Shown here: in pieces, positions 18,372 to 26,814 of the stretch
How positions within the stretch are numbered: position 1 is the first letter of the stretch
Layout of the letters: the number at the start of each line of letters is the position of its first letter
NCBI RefSeq assembly: GCF_009818105.1
Contig: NZ_CP046564.1
Span: forward strand, 3,410,001 to 3,474,000
Length of the DNA: 64,000 nt
Direction of reading: 5' to 3'
DNA from: Bacillus sp. N1-1
GTDB taxonomy: Bacteria; Bacillota; Bacilli; Bacillales; Guptibacillaceae
Position numbers and translations under genes: made by a program
Notes under the pieces: model-generated
What the model saw: the letters and a program-made list of their open reading frames with translations, nothing else
What the model was told of the DNA's origin: nothing
Databases searched by the model: none

Positions 18372-19415
18372 TTGATGGTTTTAACAAAACACATAAAAAT
18401 TGAAAACAAAAGCGAAACCCAAGTTATTAAGAAAACACAAAAAAACATTTATAAGTGTAAGAAAAAAAACACCTTGAATTTTACCATAGGCATACAAGAA
18501 TTCAAGAAATATATGGAAGAATCAAACTACTGTAGCGCTATAGATCATTCTACTAGAGTTAAGTACTTTACAAAAGTATTATATAAGGAACTTGGTTATC
18601 CCGAGAAAACTGAAGATTATAAAATCAAACCAATTCACATAGAAATTTTCGAAAAACACCTTCAAGAAAAAATCAACAAGGGGAGTATTTCCGTACCAAC
18701 TTCTTATGTATACTTGCTCAGCATTAGGCATTTTTGTGAATTTCTTTCAATAAGAAAAGTCATTAACTTTGTATACACCATACCTCAACATTTCAGGTCA
18801 AACGCTAAAAGATCAAATGAATACGTTGAAGTAGAAGCCATATTGAAATTAATTAACAGTGTTAATTCTAGAGACAATGCTATTAAATTTAGAAATATTT
18901 CAATTATCCTCTTAATATTAGAAACTGGATGCAGGCCTATTGAAGTCTGTAATATTAACATCTCAGATTTAAATTTCTCAGAAAGAACTATTATTTTAAG
19001 AAGTGTAAAATCAGGTCAAAGAAAATTATTGTTAAATAAAGAATTAATTAAGATACTAAAACTATATTTATCCACCAGAGAATTATACCATCCTAGTTCC
19101 AATTCTTTTTTCTTGAGAATAAATGGGTTAAGAATTAGTAGGAAATCCATTACAAATATGTTCCATCAAGAAAGTATAAGAGCATTTGGCTATAAATATA
19201 TTTCTGCTAAAGCCTTAAGACATACGTATGCAACAAACGCGATTGATAGTGGAACTCATATAGAAGATCTCTCTAATTCAATGGGACATAAGCACTGGAT
19301 TTCTACTTATTATTATGTAAATAAAAATGTTAATAGGTTATTAAAGAACACCCTTATATACAATCCTTTTATTATGAGTGGAGCTGATGAAAATGCCAAT
19401 AAAAATCCAAAGTAG
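18372..19415 (+). CDS. Tyrosine recombinase, first gene of the trio
   Basis: A 347-residue site-specific recombinase. An N-terminal SAM-like core-binding domain (FKKYMEESNYCSAIDHSTRV) precedes the catalytic domain, whose active-site residues are Arg in ETGCRPIEV, the HxxR box in ALRHTYATNA, and GHKHWISTYYYV carrying the late His and a nucleophilic Tyr. The start has AAGGAGG seven bases upstream. The N-terminus is very Lys-rich. It overlaps the next gene, implying coupled translation. Confidence 0.85.
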   Translation: MMVLTKHIKIENKSETQVIKKTQKNIYKCKKKNTLNFTIGIQEFKKYMEESNYCSAIDHSTRVKYFTKVLYKELGYPEKTEDYKIKPIHIEIFEKHLQEKINKGSISVPTSYVYLLSIRHFCEFLSIRKVINFVYTIPQHFRSNAKRSNEYVEVEAILKLINSVNSRDNAIKFRNISIILLILETGCRPIEVCNINISDLNFSERTIILRSVKSGQRKLLLNKELIKILKLYLSTRELYHPSSNSFFLRINGLRISRKSITNMFHQESIRAFGYKYISAKALRHTYATNAIDSGTHIEDLSNSMGHKHWISTYYYVNKNVNRLLKNTLIYNPFIMSGADENANKNPK

Positions 19416-20445
19416 TTTCGATTACAATAAAGTTTGTGAAGATCTTGGAATAAAGTTAGAAGATCTGCTCTCTTTAGTTAATCAAAATGGAGTAAGAAAA
19501 GAAATTAAAACATTCACTACTCTAGAAGTAATAGATCTATTTATTGATCATTTAATTATTCAAAAAGACATTTATTCTTCTAACACTCTTAAATATTATT
19601 TTAGTTTTTTGAATAGGTATAGAGCTTTCTTGACGTCTACTAATGAGGTAAGTTACATCAATGATTTAAATGAAGATTCAATTATGCGTTTCTTGCTAAG
19701 CAATAACATCAAATCAAAAGGAACCATAAATACTTATAAATCTATTACAAGGAAATTATTACGTTTCGCACATGAACATCAATACCTAGAAAAAGATATT
19801 AGATATAAATTTCCAAAACACAAATATCACTTATTACCAAAGTATTTTTCTGATGAACAAATCAATCTTATATTAAAAAGGAGTTTGAATAGAACTAACG
19901 GATATCGTTGGAGAGCAGTATTTATCACTCTCCTAGGAACTGGACTGAGAGTGAGTGAATTAGTTAACCTTAAAGTAAAAGACATAGATTTTGAAAAACA
20001 ACTGATATTTACTACAGGAAAAGGAAATAAAGAGAGATACATACCTTTATTTCCTGAAGTTAAAACAGCACTTTCACACTATTTCGATTTAATTCGTCTT
20101 AATTTAATTCAAGCAAGCCCTAATTGTTATCTCTTTAGCAAAGATTATGATAGCAACAAATCAAAACCACTATCAATAAGAAGTGTTCAATATAATTTGG
20201 AACAGATATTAAATGAACTAGAATACCACAATAGCTTATCTGTACATTCATTTAGACACACTTTTGCTGTTAACTGTTTAAGAGCTGGAATGAAGTTAGA
20301 ATATCTCAGTCAAATATTAGGGCACACAGATCCAAAAACAACTTCTATATATACTAAATTATTCCCTCACGATTTAAGAGATAAAGTTATAAGTAAGTAT
20401 CCAATACCTTTTGAAAAATTAATAAATGAAATAATAAAGGAGTAA
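19378..20445 (+). CDS. Tyrosine recombinase, second gene of the trio
   Basis: A 355-residue recombinase of XerC/D-like architecture. Active-site elements are GTGLRVSELVNL, HSFRHTFAVN and LGHTDPKTTSIYTK with the tyrosine. The first codons lie inside the preceding gene; an ATG at 19390 is an alternative start. The sequence differs strongly from its two neighbours, as usual in RIT trios, where each recombinase belongs to its own subgroup. Confidence 0.87.
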   Translation: MELMKMPIKIQSSFDYNKVCEDLGIKLEDLLSLVNQNGVRKEIKTFTTLEVIDLFIDHLIIQKDIYSSNTLKYYFSFLNRYRAFLTSTNEVSYINDLNEDSIMRFLLSNNIKSKGTINTYKSITRKLLRFAHEHQYLEKDIRYKFPKHKYHLLPKYFSDEQINLILKRSLNRTNGYRWRAVFITLLGTGLRVSELVNLKVKDIDFEKQLIFTTGKGNKERYIPLFPEVKTALSHYFDLIRLNLIQASPNCYLFSKDYDSNKSKPLSIRSVQYNLEQILNELEYHNSLSVHSFRHTFAVNCLRAGMKLEYLSQILGHTDPKTTSIYTKLFPHDLRDKVISKYPIPFEKLINEIIKE

Positions 20446-20449
20446 ATGA

Positions 20450-21397
20450 ATGAAAACTCTTTTGGAGGAAATAGATTCATTTCTTAGTTTTAGTGATTTT
20501 GCTGAAGGAACGAAACGTATATATTCAAAAAAATTAAAGGAATTCACTAAATATCTATCTAATATTACCTGCACTAATGAGGTGGAAATTCATTTGAAAA
20601 AAATCTTCGTAGTCACTGATATTAAGGATGAAATTGTTACATATAGACCTATTAATGCCTCAATTGTTGATCAGTTCATAATATCGAATTTAAGTAAAGG
20701 CCCTAGTTGGATACTGACTACTAAGAAATCTTTAGGGAGTTTTTTTAAATACTTATATAGAAAATATGATTTTAATAACATCATGAAAAACTTATCTTTT
20801 GATTTTCGAAGTGTTCACCAGCATAAAAAACCTGTTCGAATTTTAAGTCGGCACGAGTTGCTTAAATTCTTTCACTCAATCATTTCTCACAGTAGAAATT
20901 TAGAGCAGGATTTATTTGTTTTCACTATATTAATCACTACAGGTTGTAGAATTTCTGAACTAATAAATCTAAAAATACAAGACATAAACTGGGATGAAGG
21001 AACAATTATTTTACCAGAAACAAAAAACAAAGTGCAGAGAATGATTATCTTAAGACCAGAATTAATCAATGCTATATCAATATATATTGAGCAAAACAAC
21101 CTTAATATTGATGACCATTTGTTTTCAATAAATTACTACAAAGTTAGGTCGGTTCTTAAGTTATATCTGGGTAAAGCTAATCTACCTTCTGTGACAATTC
21201 ATTCATTGAGACACTCATTCGCAACTTTAATGTATGAATCAGACTGTGATATTTCTTTTATAAAACAGATACTAGGACATAGTGGTATAGAAATAACCAG
21301 AGAATATATTCACCCTCACTTCATTAGAAATATAAATATAAAGAATAAAGAGAACCTATATGTATTTGAGAAGTTTAAAATAAATACGAATATGTAG
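20450..21397 (+). CDS. Tyrosine recombinase, third gene of the trio
   Basis: A 315-residue recombinase four bases downstream of the second. Catalytic elements are TTGCRISELINLKI, HSLRHSFATL and LGHSGIEITREYIH. The N-terminal domain is shorter than in the other two. The ATG is served by AAGGAG inside the end of the previous gene. All three genes should be made together and may act as a complex. Confidence 0.87.
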   Translation: MKTLLEEIDSFLSFSDFAEGTKRIYSKKLKEFTKYLSNITCTNEVEIHLKKIFVVTDIKDEIVTYRPINASIVDQFIISNLSKGPSWILTTKKSLGSFFKYLYRKYDFNNIMKNLSFDFRSVHQHKKPVRILSRHELLKFFHSIISHSRNLEQDLFVFTILITTGCRISELINLKIQDINWDEGTIILPETKNKVQRMIILRPELINAISIYIEQNNLNIDDHLFSINYYKVRSVLKLYLGKANLPSVTIHSLRHSFATLMYESDCDISFIKQILGHSGIEITREYIHPHFIRNINIKNKENLYVFEKFKINTNM

Positions 21398-21794
21398 TTA
21401 TGAAGACTTAGTGCATGCAATTTAATAGCTTTAATTTAGTATTCTGTAAATAATCTTAGGCTTGTAGAGGTTTTCTTTCTTCACTTCAAACAATTATCTA
21501 AAATCCTCTTACCTAAACTTTGAGTAATCTTCCAATGAATAACTTGTACCTTTCTAAGGGATATTCTTCACTATCCACGCTATGTGGTTTTTCCTACGAC
21601 CATTTAACCAAATACTTTGTTTGTCTATATTTTTTCCACTTTTATTTGTAGTGCAAACATTAATATTTACTGTTATTTCCACTTCGTTAAATCCTAGTAA
21701 ATGTTATTTCACATAATAAACATATGTTATATTAATCTTGGAAATGAACATATACCTGATGCTGCTATTTATTCTCCTACAATGAGAGTTGATT
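21398..21794. other. 400 bases without a gene
   Basis: AT-rich sequence with stops in all frames lies between the recombinase trio and a broken gene. I looked for an inverted copy of the palindrome at 18188-18249 and saw none. The right end of the RIT element should be somewhere here. Confidence 0.4.
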
Positions 21795-22450
21795 CTATAA
21801 TATCCCCCACACATTACCGTTAAGTAATTCTGCAATTTCTTTTGCACTCATATCCTCTTGGTATCCTTTTATATCCATAAGATCTAAATAGCGAACTCCC
21901 GCCAGTCCACCTTTGGAAACTTTTTTATACTCTGTATTATAGTAGTTTTCGACTAAAAAGAACCTTCTTTCTTCTTCAACTGGATACCCTTATTTCGTAT
22001 TCGATTCTTTCGTAATGAGTCTTATCTGATCTTTAAGGTCTTTTGAATGACGCCCCATAATTTCCTCATAAAGAACAAATTCGTTAGTATTTTCATTATA
22101 TTTCACATCAATAATCCCAGTTACTTTTCCAATAGCTCTAATCGCTTTATCCCGATACAATCCTATGTACTTAGTATTTTGGTAACCACGGTTACGAGGA
22201 TGAAAATAAAGTTTGTACTTCATATTCTCCTCAAATGTATTTCCGGTTAATACTACTCGTACTTTGTTATCTATATTATCTATAATGCCTGTCTCGCTAC
22301 AGAAACTCTAATAGTCTTCTATTAATGAGGTCATTTCTAAATCAAATTCTTGAAGTGATTCTTTAAAGGATTTACAAATAGTTTTGAATGTGGTGGAAGC
22401 AAAACTTATTTTGGTACCATTTTTATTATTATAATGAGCAATTAATAAAG
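21795..22450 (-). pseudogene. Broken gene with two in-frame stops, family not identified
   Basis: One minus-strand frame gives a continuous protein-like sequence interrupted only by TAG near 22310 and TAA at 21990-21992. Pieces are ALLIAHYNNKNGTKISFAS, TFKTICKSFKESLQEFDL, the open part with YKLYFHPRNRGYQNTKYIGL, and after the second stop YPVEEERRFFLVENYY and GLAGVRYLDLMDIKGY. The middle piece has its own GAGGAG site and ATG (22223). The pattern recalls the C-terminal part of PD-(D/E)XK-type nuclease proteins, but I am not sure of the family. Confidence 0.55.
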
Positions 22451-22645
22451 CTTAAAGGCAGAATGTCGTTGCAGTTCTAAACTCTTTTACTGTTAATCAA
22501 TTAGCTATATTAAAATTTATTGTTGATAATTGAGCTGAAAAAATGGGACCCCCGTCAACAGTAACGGGGTTACTTCAGAGGTGCAAAACGTGAATTCACA
22601 GTGAAATTCACACGGTAAATCACATAACAAATCACACAAAATAGT

Positions 22646-22678
22646 GCTTGGAGGCAGAATGCCGTCCCAAGCTCTTTT
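22646..22678 (+). terminator. Terminator hairpin, also part of a small repeat
   Basis: GCTTGG and CCAAGC enclose an inner GGCA/TGCC and are followed by TCTTTT. A diverged copy of the same sequence (AAGGCAGAATGTCGT, then CTCTTTTACT) lies at 22451-22491, and a third relative ends the EamA gene at 24984-25020. No plus-strand gene precedes this one. Confidence 0.5.
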
Positions 22679-22723
22679 ACTCTTATTGTTCAGTTAAAGC
22701 TCCCTTTTATTGAAGACGGAACA

Positions 22724-22888
22724 CTACTTATTATCTTTCAAACTTTTAAGTTCTCTTTCAAGATTTTGGACTTTTTCCTTTAATTCCTTATTCGGTTGAA
22801 TAAACCTTCTACCTAAAATGATTAAAGTGCAAATAACAACAATAATTCCGCCAATAATAGCCACTGAGCCAAAGATAATAAAATCCAA
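22724..22888 (-). CDS. Small membrane protein with one helix and a coiled coil
   Basis: About 54 residues. The best start is the TTG at 22888, preceded by TAGGAGG at good spacing; a longer frame from 22957 has no such site. Residues 2-25 form one membrane helix (FIIFGSVAIIGGIIVVICTL), followed by a charged helix with heptad-like leucines (LKEKVQNLERELKSLK). No family recognised; a phage- or sporulation-type small membrane protein is possible. Confidence 0.55.
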   Translation of the reverse strand: MDFIIFGSVAIIGGIIVVICTLIILGRRFIQPNKELKEKVQNLERELKSLKDNK

Positions 22889-23068
22889 GAAAGCACTCCT
22901 CCTAACTATAGCTATTTCCTCTATACTAAAAGTTTGATTTTTGTTCCAATAACCCATTATTTCAAATTCAATTTTTCAATTAAACCGCCCGATATTAACT
23001 TAAACAAAATAGAGCGTAATCCTTTTTTAGATCAACGCTCCCTTTAGCGGAATCACACTTCATCCTAA

Positions 23069-23962
23069 TTAAACCTTAGTAAAATGATTCTGAGTTAATT
23101 TGATAAAAGCTTTCAGTGGTGGGGTCATCCATTTATCCTTATGCCATGCAATGTGGGTAAAAATTGGTGGAATGGCATGATTCCAGCTCAACTCTACCAT
23201 TCTTCCTGCTTCAATGTCTTTTTCTACAACCATCGTTGGGAGTGCTGTGATTCCTAATCCTGCCATAACACATTGCTTGATGGCCTCAATACTTACGAAT
23301 TCAAACTTATTCAATGGATAGATGTTGGCAGCCGAACACGAATTTTCTAAGAGTGTCCGATAAGAGCATCCCATTTCTGTAAGCAGTAACGTTTCACCTT
23401 CAATATCTTTAGGATCAATCTCTTTCCTTTTCGCCAACGGATGATTGGGTGATGCCACTAATTTGATCTCTTCTTGTATCAGAGGCTGTATTCGAAGTGA
23501 CTCTTCAGGTTTTGTAACATCCATTATGAATGCAACATCAAGTAGTCCGTTCATTAATTCTTCTCGAGCTAACTCATCTGAATTAGCAGGTTTAAAGGTG
23601 AGTTTAACATCCGGATAAAGGTCTTTAAATTCCTTTAAGATAGGCGGCAATCGATACGTACATTGACTTTCTTGCGCTCCAATCACGAGTGTTCCAGACG
23701 ACTCATTATTTCCACTGATTGCATTCTTCGCTTCCTCCCTCAACAGAATGAGTCTTTCTGCATAAACTTTAAACTCCTTTCCTGCCGCTGTTAGCGTTAG
23801 TCGCTTTCCTAACCGTTCAAACAAAGGACGCTCTAGCTCTTCTTCCAGTGATTTAATTTGCGCAGTTACACTAGACTGAGCAAAATTTAGCATGTTGGCT
23901 GCTTTTGTAAAGTTAAGCGTTTCAGCTGCAGTTACGAATGTCACAAGTTGCTTCGTATCCAT
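23069..23962 (-). CDS. LysR-family transcriptional regulator
   Basis: A 297-residue LysR regulator. The N-terminal winged helix-turn-helix is MDTKQLVTFVTAAETLNFTK with ANMLNFAQSSVTAQIKSLEE, and a periplasmic-binding-like effector domain follows from about residue 90 (GTLVIGAQESQCTYRLP). It is divergent from an EamA permease 116 bases away, the usual arrangement for a LysR protein controlling its neighbour. B. subtilis yoaU-yoaV has the same layout. The effector is unknown. Confidence 0.88.
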   Translation of the reverse strand: MDTKQLVTFVTAAETLNFTKAANMLNFAQSSVTAQIKSLEEELERPLFERLGKRLTLTAAGKEFKVYAERLILLREEAKNAISGNNESSGTLVIGAQESQCTYRLPPILKEFKDLYPDVKLTFKPANSDELAREELMNGLLDVAFIMDVTKPEESLRIQPLIQEEIKLVASPNHPLAKRKEIDPKDIEGETLLLTEMGCSYRTLLENSCSAANIYPLNKFEFVSIEAIKQCVMAGLGITALPTMVVEKDIEAGRMVELSWNHAIPPIFTHIAWHKDKWMTPPLKAFIKLTQNHFTKV

Positions 23963-23987
23963 CTTCCACCCCTTATAATCGGATATA

Positions 23988-24004
23988 TCGATTGAATCTA
24001 TCGA
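23988..24004. promoter_or_regulatory. Possible LysR operator
   Basis: TCGAT and ATCGA lie seven bases apart in the divergent region between the LysR gene and the EamA permease, within ATATATCGATTG. This fits the loose T-N11-A dyad that LysR proteins bind. Prediction only. Confidence 0.35.
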
Positions 24005-24078
24005 AATAATCTGTTTTTCTGATTGTTGGATTTAGTATATTGTATATTGTAATACTTGGCAAAAGGAGTGCAACCATT

Positions 24079-24972
24079 GTGAGCGGACAAAAAGCCAAAA
24101 CATTCAATATCTTTTACTTAGCATACTTGTCCCTAGGAATCATCTGGGGAACCAATTTTCTATTCATGAAATGGGCTGCCGTTCATATTAGTCCATTGCA
24201 AATCGTGTTTTTAAGAGTAGTAGCTGGGTTCATCCCTGTGTTTCTCTATGCCCTCGTAAAGAAACAGTTGAAATTCAGTCACTTCTCCCATGTTCATCAT
24301 TTCTTTGCGATGTCATTTCTTGCGACGATTGTATACTTTTATTGCTTCGCCAAAGGAACTGCTCTTTTAAATTCTGGGATTGCAGGCGCACTAAGTGGAG
24401 CCATTCCAATCTTTTCTACCATCTTGACCTTCTTTGCCTTAAAAGATGAACGGGTGACTGTGAAAAGCGTCCTTGGCGTAATCGTTGGGGTGGTTGGTGT
24501 GTTCATCATCGCGAGACCATGGGAAAGTGGAGCTAGTGCACTCGACGTATCAGGGGTGATATATATGCTGATTGGATCGCTTAGTGTTGGAGCATCTTTC
24601 GTTTACGCCAAAAAATTTTTATCAGGAACAAACATCGCTCCCGCTGCGATAACGAGCTATCAAATTCTAATCGCTATCATCATTCTTTGGGTCTTTGGAG
24701 ACCTTGAAGGAATAAGCGCGATTCAATCCGATTCTATCGCGTTGACGGGAATTCTCATAGGGCTTGGCGTGATTGGAACGGGACTTGCTTATATAATCTA
24801 TTACGTTATTGTAAATCAACTAGGAGCTGTTATAGCATCTACTGTCACCTATATACCACCAGTTGTATCACTACTCATAGGCGCGCTCCTCGTAAATGAA
24901 CTCATTTTGATCAGCGACTGGATTGCGATGCTAATCATATTAGCAGGCGTCACTACTATGAATAAAAAGTAG
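24079..24972 (+). CDS. EamA-family drug/metabolite transporter
   Basis: About 297 residues with ten predicted membrane helices in two EamA repeats. Family marks are LSLGIIWGTNFLFMKWAA in helix 1 and ALSGAIPIFSTILTFFALKD at the end of the first repeat, echoed by VTYIPPVVSLLIGALLVNE in the second. I chose the GTG at 24079 because AAAAGGAG precedes it; the longer frame from 24040 has no site. It is an exporter of a metabolite or drug of unknown identity, probably controlled by the divergent LysR gene. Confidence 0.85.
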   Translation: MSGQKAKTFNIFYLAYLSLGIIWGTNFLFMKWAAVHISPLQIVFLRVVAGFIPVFLYALVKKQLKFSHFSHVHHFFAMSFLATIVYFYCFAKGTALLNSGIAGALSGAIPIFSTILTFFALKDERVTVKSVLGVIVGVVGVFIIARPWESGASALDVSGVIYMLIGSLSVGASFVYAKKFLSGTNIAPAAITSYQILIAIIILWVFGDLEGISAIQSDSIALTGILIGLGVIGTGLAYIIYYVIVNQLGAVIASTVTYIPPVVSLLIGALLVNELILISDWIAMLIILAGVTTMNKK

Positions 24973-24983
24973 AGTTTAAAAAA

Positions 24984-25020
24984 CTTGGAAGCAGGTATGG
25001 TGATCCAAGCTTTTAATTTT
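24984..25020 (+). terminator. Terminator of the EamA gene
   Basis: CTTGG and CCAAG enclose a 16-base loop and are followed by CTTTTAATTTT, directly after the stop codon. Confidence 0.65.
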
Positions 25021-25044
25021 AAGTTAGGTTATTGCTTTTGGTGA

Positions 25045-25158
25045 TTATCGCTCCCGTTTCTCGAACAAAGCAGCTAAAAAAAGCAATCCTATTATAACTA
25101 TAACAAAACCCAGTCCAAGACCAGGGACCTCTACTATCCGAGTATATACGCCAGGCAA
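25045..25158 (-). pseudogene. C-terminal remnant of a membrane protein
   Basis: A 37-codon minus-strand frame spells one membrane helix (LGLGFVIVIIGLLFLAALFE) and a basic end (KRER) before TAA. Upstream of it the frame breaks. It looks like the tail of a lost multi-spanning protein; the evidence is only composition. Confidence 0.3.
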
Positions 25159-25293
25159 ACGTTTCTACTTTTCCCCCAAAAGTAATACCGTTTAAAATTG
25201 TTTATGACTTTTTCGTTATTTTCTAAAAATATTGAGCGATGATATACATATTTCAACGTCTCTTTTTTGAAGGAGAGAGGCCGCATTATATTA

Positions 25294-25520
25294 CTATAAC
25301 GTCTCTATCCATGTTATAGTAGCCATACCATTCACCTGATTAATGATGGCAGCTTTGGGATCAACAGGGCTCACGAAAATCATTTTTAATTGATGCCTTA
25401 ACAAGATACTCTTTTTTATTTTGTTGTTTATCTCATTCTGTTGCATCATTCTGTTGCATTAAAAGTTCAATCGAATTTTCCTTTAAAGCCTGGTTATTCC
25501 TTAAAAAACACCAGAAATAA
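25294..25520 (-). pseudogene. Small gene disrupted by a 13-bp tandem duplication
   Basis: On the minus strand NNQALKENSIELLMQQN continues to DATE and a stop, while a second frame gives MQQNEINNKIKKSILLRHQL and then VDPKAAIINQVNGMATITW. The two join smoothly if one copy of the 13-base tandem duplication at 25434-25446/25447-25459 is removed. The duplication therefore explains the frameshift. I do not recognise the protein. Confidence 0.5.
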
Positions 25521-25542
25521 AAGCCTTATCAGGAATAAAGTA

Positions 25543-25573
25543 GGGAGGCCTGTATTAAAACTGGCCTCCCTTT
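25543..25573. terminator. Bidirectional terminator-like hairpin
   Basis: GGGAGGCC and GGCCTCCC enclose a 12-base loop and are followed by TTT. It lies downstream of the minus-strand yjdJ-like gene. Confidence 0.55.
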
Positions 25574-25651
25574 GAGATGAAGTTAACCTTTCAAGAGCCA
25601 TCGGAGTATGATTTTTATATTAAATCTCCACTCCAGTAACTAAATAAAAGG

Positions 25652-25936
25652 TTATTGATTCTCTGCAAGAACATCCTGATATTCCTCATGCTGATTTATC
25701 CGGCTTTTCGTAAAAGGACACAAGGGAATTATTTTCTTTCCTTCTTCCCGTGCATAAGAAACGACGCGTTCCACCAGCGCCTCACCTATCCCTTCCCCTC
25801 TTAGTTCTTCCGATACGTAAGTGTGATCCACTATCATTTGTTTGGAACCGGTGTGAACCCAATGAATTTCAGCTAAAGGGGCATCAGGATTTTCACCAAC
25901 GAAAAATTTATTTTCACTTTTTTTGATTTCCTTCAT
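25652..25936 (-). CDS. yjdJ: GNAT-like acetyltransferase (YjdJ type)
   Basis: About 94 residues, the short GCN5-related acetyltransferase-like fold. AEIHWVHTGSKQMIVDHTYV and the acetyl-CoA loop VSEELRGEGIGEALVERVVS are diagnostic, ending in IIPLCPFTKSRINQHEEYQD. The ATG at 25936 has a GAGGAGG site; the longer frame from 25960 is not needed. It probably acetylates a small molecule or protein; the substrate is unknown. Confidence 0.82.
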   Translation of the reverse strand: MKEIKKSENKFFVGENPDAPLAEIHWVHTGSKQMIVDHTYVSEELRGEGIGEALVERVVSYAREEGKKIIPLCPFTKSRINQHEEYQDVLAENQ

Positions 25937-26096
25937 TTCAAAGCCTCCTCTAATCAACATTTATAAATTTTGTTATAGCTAAAGCCAGAAATTTACTTGT
26001 TCTATTGAAAGGTTTGAACCCATTCCTCTAAGCTTAGTAGAAGTCCTGCTTTTCCATACTTTCTTTAAACATAGAACCAGTAAAGGATCAACCTAT

Positions 26097-26690
26097 TTAT
26101 TGATTCAACCAGTTTTTCGCTTCCAGGGCAACTTCTTGTGTCAGGCTGTGTCCGCTGACCCAGGCTGTCGTAACATCTGCTCCTCTTTCATTGAAAAGAT
26201 TAATCACCCGCTCGCTTTCGGATTCCGGCACAATTGGATCGCCTTTCCCTAGTGACAAGAATACTTTTACGTCGCTGAAATCCTGTTTGTCTTCTACATC
26301 TGCGGGATATAGTGGTGCGAATAAAGCCGCTTTTTTGAACGTACCGGGTTGCTGAAGCATCATTTGGATTGCGATGTTTGAGCCGTTCGAGAAGCCGACA
26401 AGTATTGCATCCTCCAGTTTAAAATTATACTCAATTGATTTTTCCACAATGAATTCGTAAAGTTCATTCCCGCGAAATTCAAGATCCTCCCAGTCGTACT
26501 TACCTTCGCCGTGACGTTTGAAATATCTATTCATACCATTTTCCTTCACGTTTCCCCTGATGCCTAAAACGTTATACTCAGAATTAAGCAACTCCGCAAG
26601 AGGAACCAGGTCTTTTTCTGTACCTCCAGTACCGTGGAGAAGTATAAAAACCGGTGCATCCTTTTTCGTTTCACTATAAAAATATTCCAT
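26097..26690 (-). CDS. mhqD: MhqD-like carboxylesterase
   Basis: A 197-residue alpha/beta hydrolase of the phospholipase/carboxylesterase group. The oxyanion segment is LLHGTGGTEKD. The catalytic triad is Ser101 in GFSNGS, Asp151 in GKGDPIVP and His181 in VSGHSL. In B. subtilis MhqD works with the dioxygenase MhqO in resistance to 2-methylhydroquinone. Here it follows a ring-cleavage dioxygenase on the same strand, 125 bases downstream, so the pairing is preserved. A second copy lies at 43776-44384. Confidence 0.85.
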   Translation of the reverse strand: MEYFYSETKKDAPVFILLHGTGGTEKDLVPLAELLNSEYNVLGIRGNVKENGMNRYFKRHGEGKYDWEDLEFRGNELYEFIVEKSIEYNFKLEDAILVGFSNGSNIAIQMMLQQPGTFKKAALFAPLYPADVEDKQDFSDVKVFLSLGKGDPIVPESESERVINLFNERGADVTTAWVSGHSLTQEVALEAKNWLNQ

Positions 26691-26814
26691 TAGTAAACAC
26701 CCCTTTTCTAATCATTAAAGCCGTTTCAGTGTAAACAGTCTGCATAGGAATCGAAGTAATGGAGTTATATTTCTTTTTATTTGTTTCCATTTAACCTTCT
26801 CCTCTTTCAACTAG

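Larger units (their letters stand above)
18372..21397 (+). mobile_element. Trio of tandem tyrosine recombinases (RIT-type element)
   Basis: Three different tyrosine recombinase genes lie head to tail: the first two overlap by 38 bases and the last two are four bases apart. Three such genes in one operon are the hallmark of RIT elements (recombinases in trio). All three keep the R, HxxR, H and Y residues. I could not identify matching terminal inverted repeats, so the element limits are only the gene limits. The segment is clearly AT richer than its surroundings. Confidence 0.72.
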
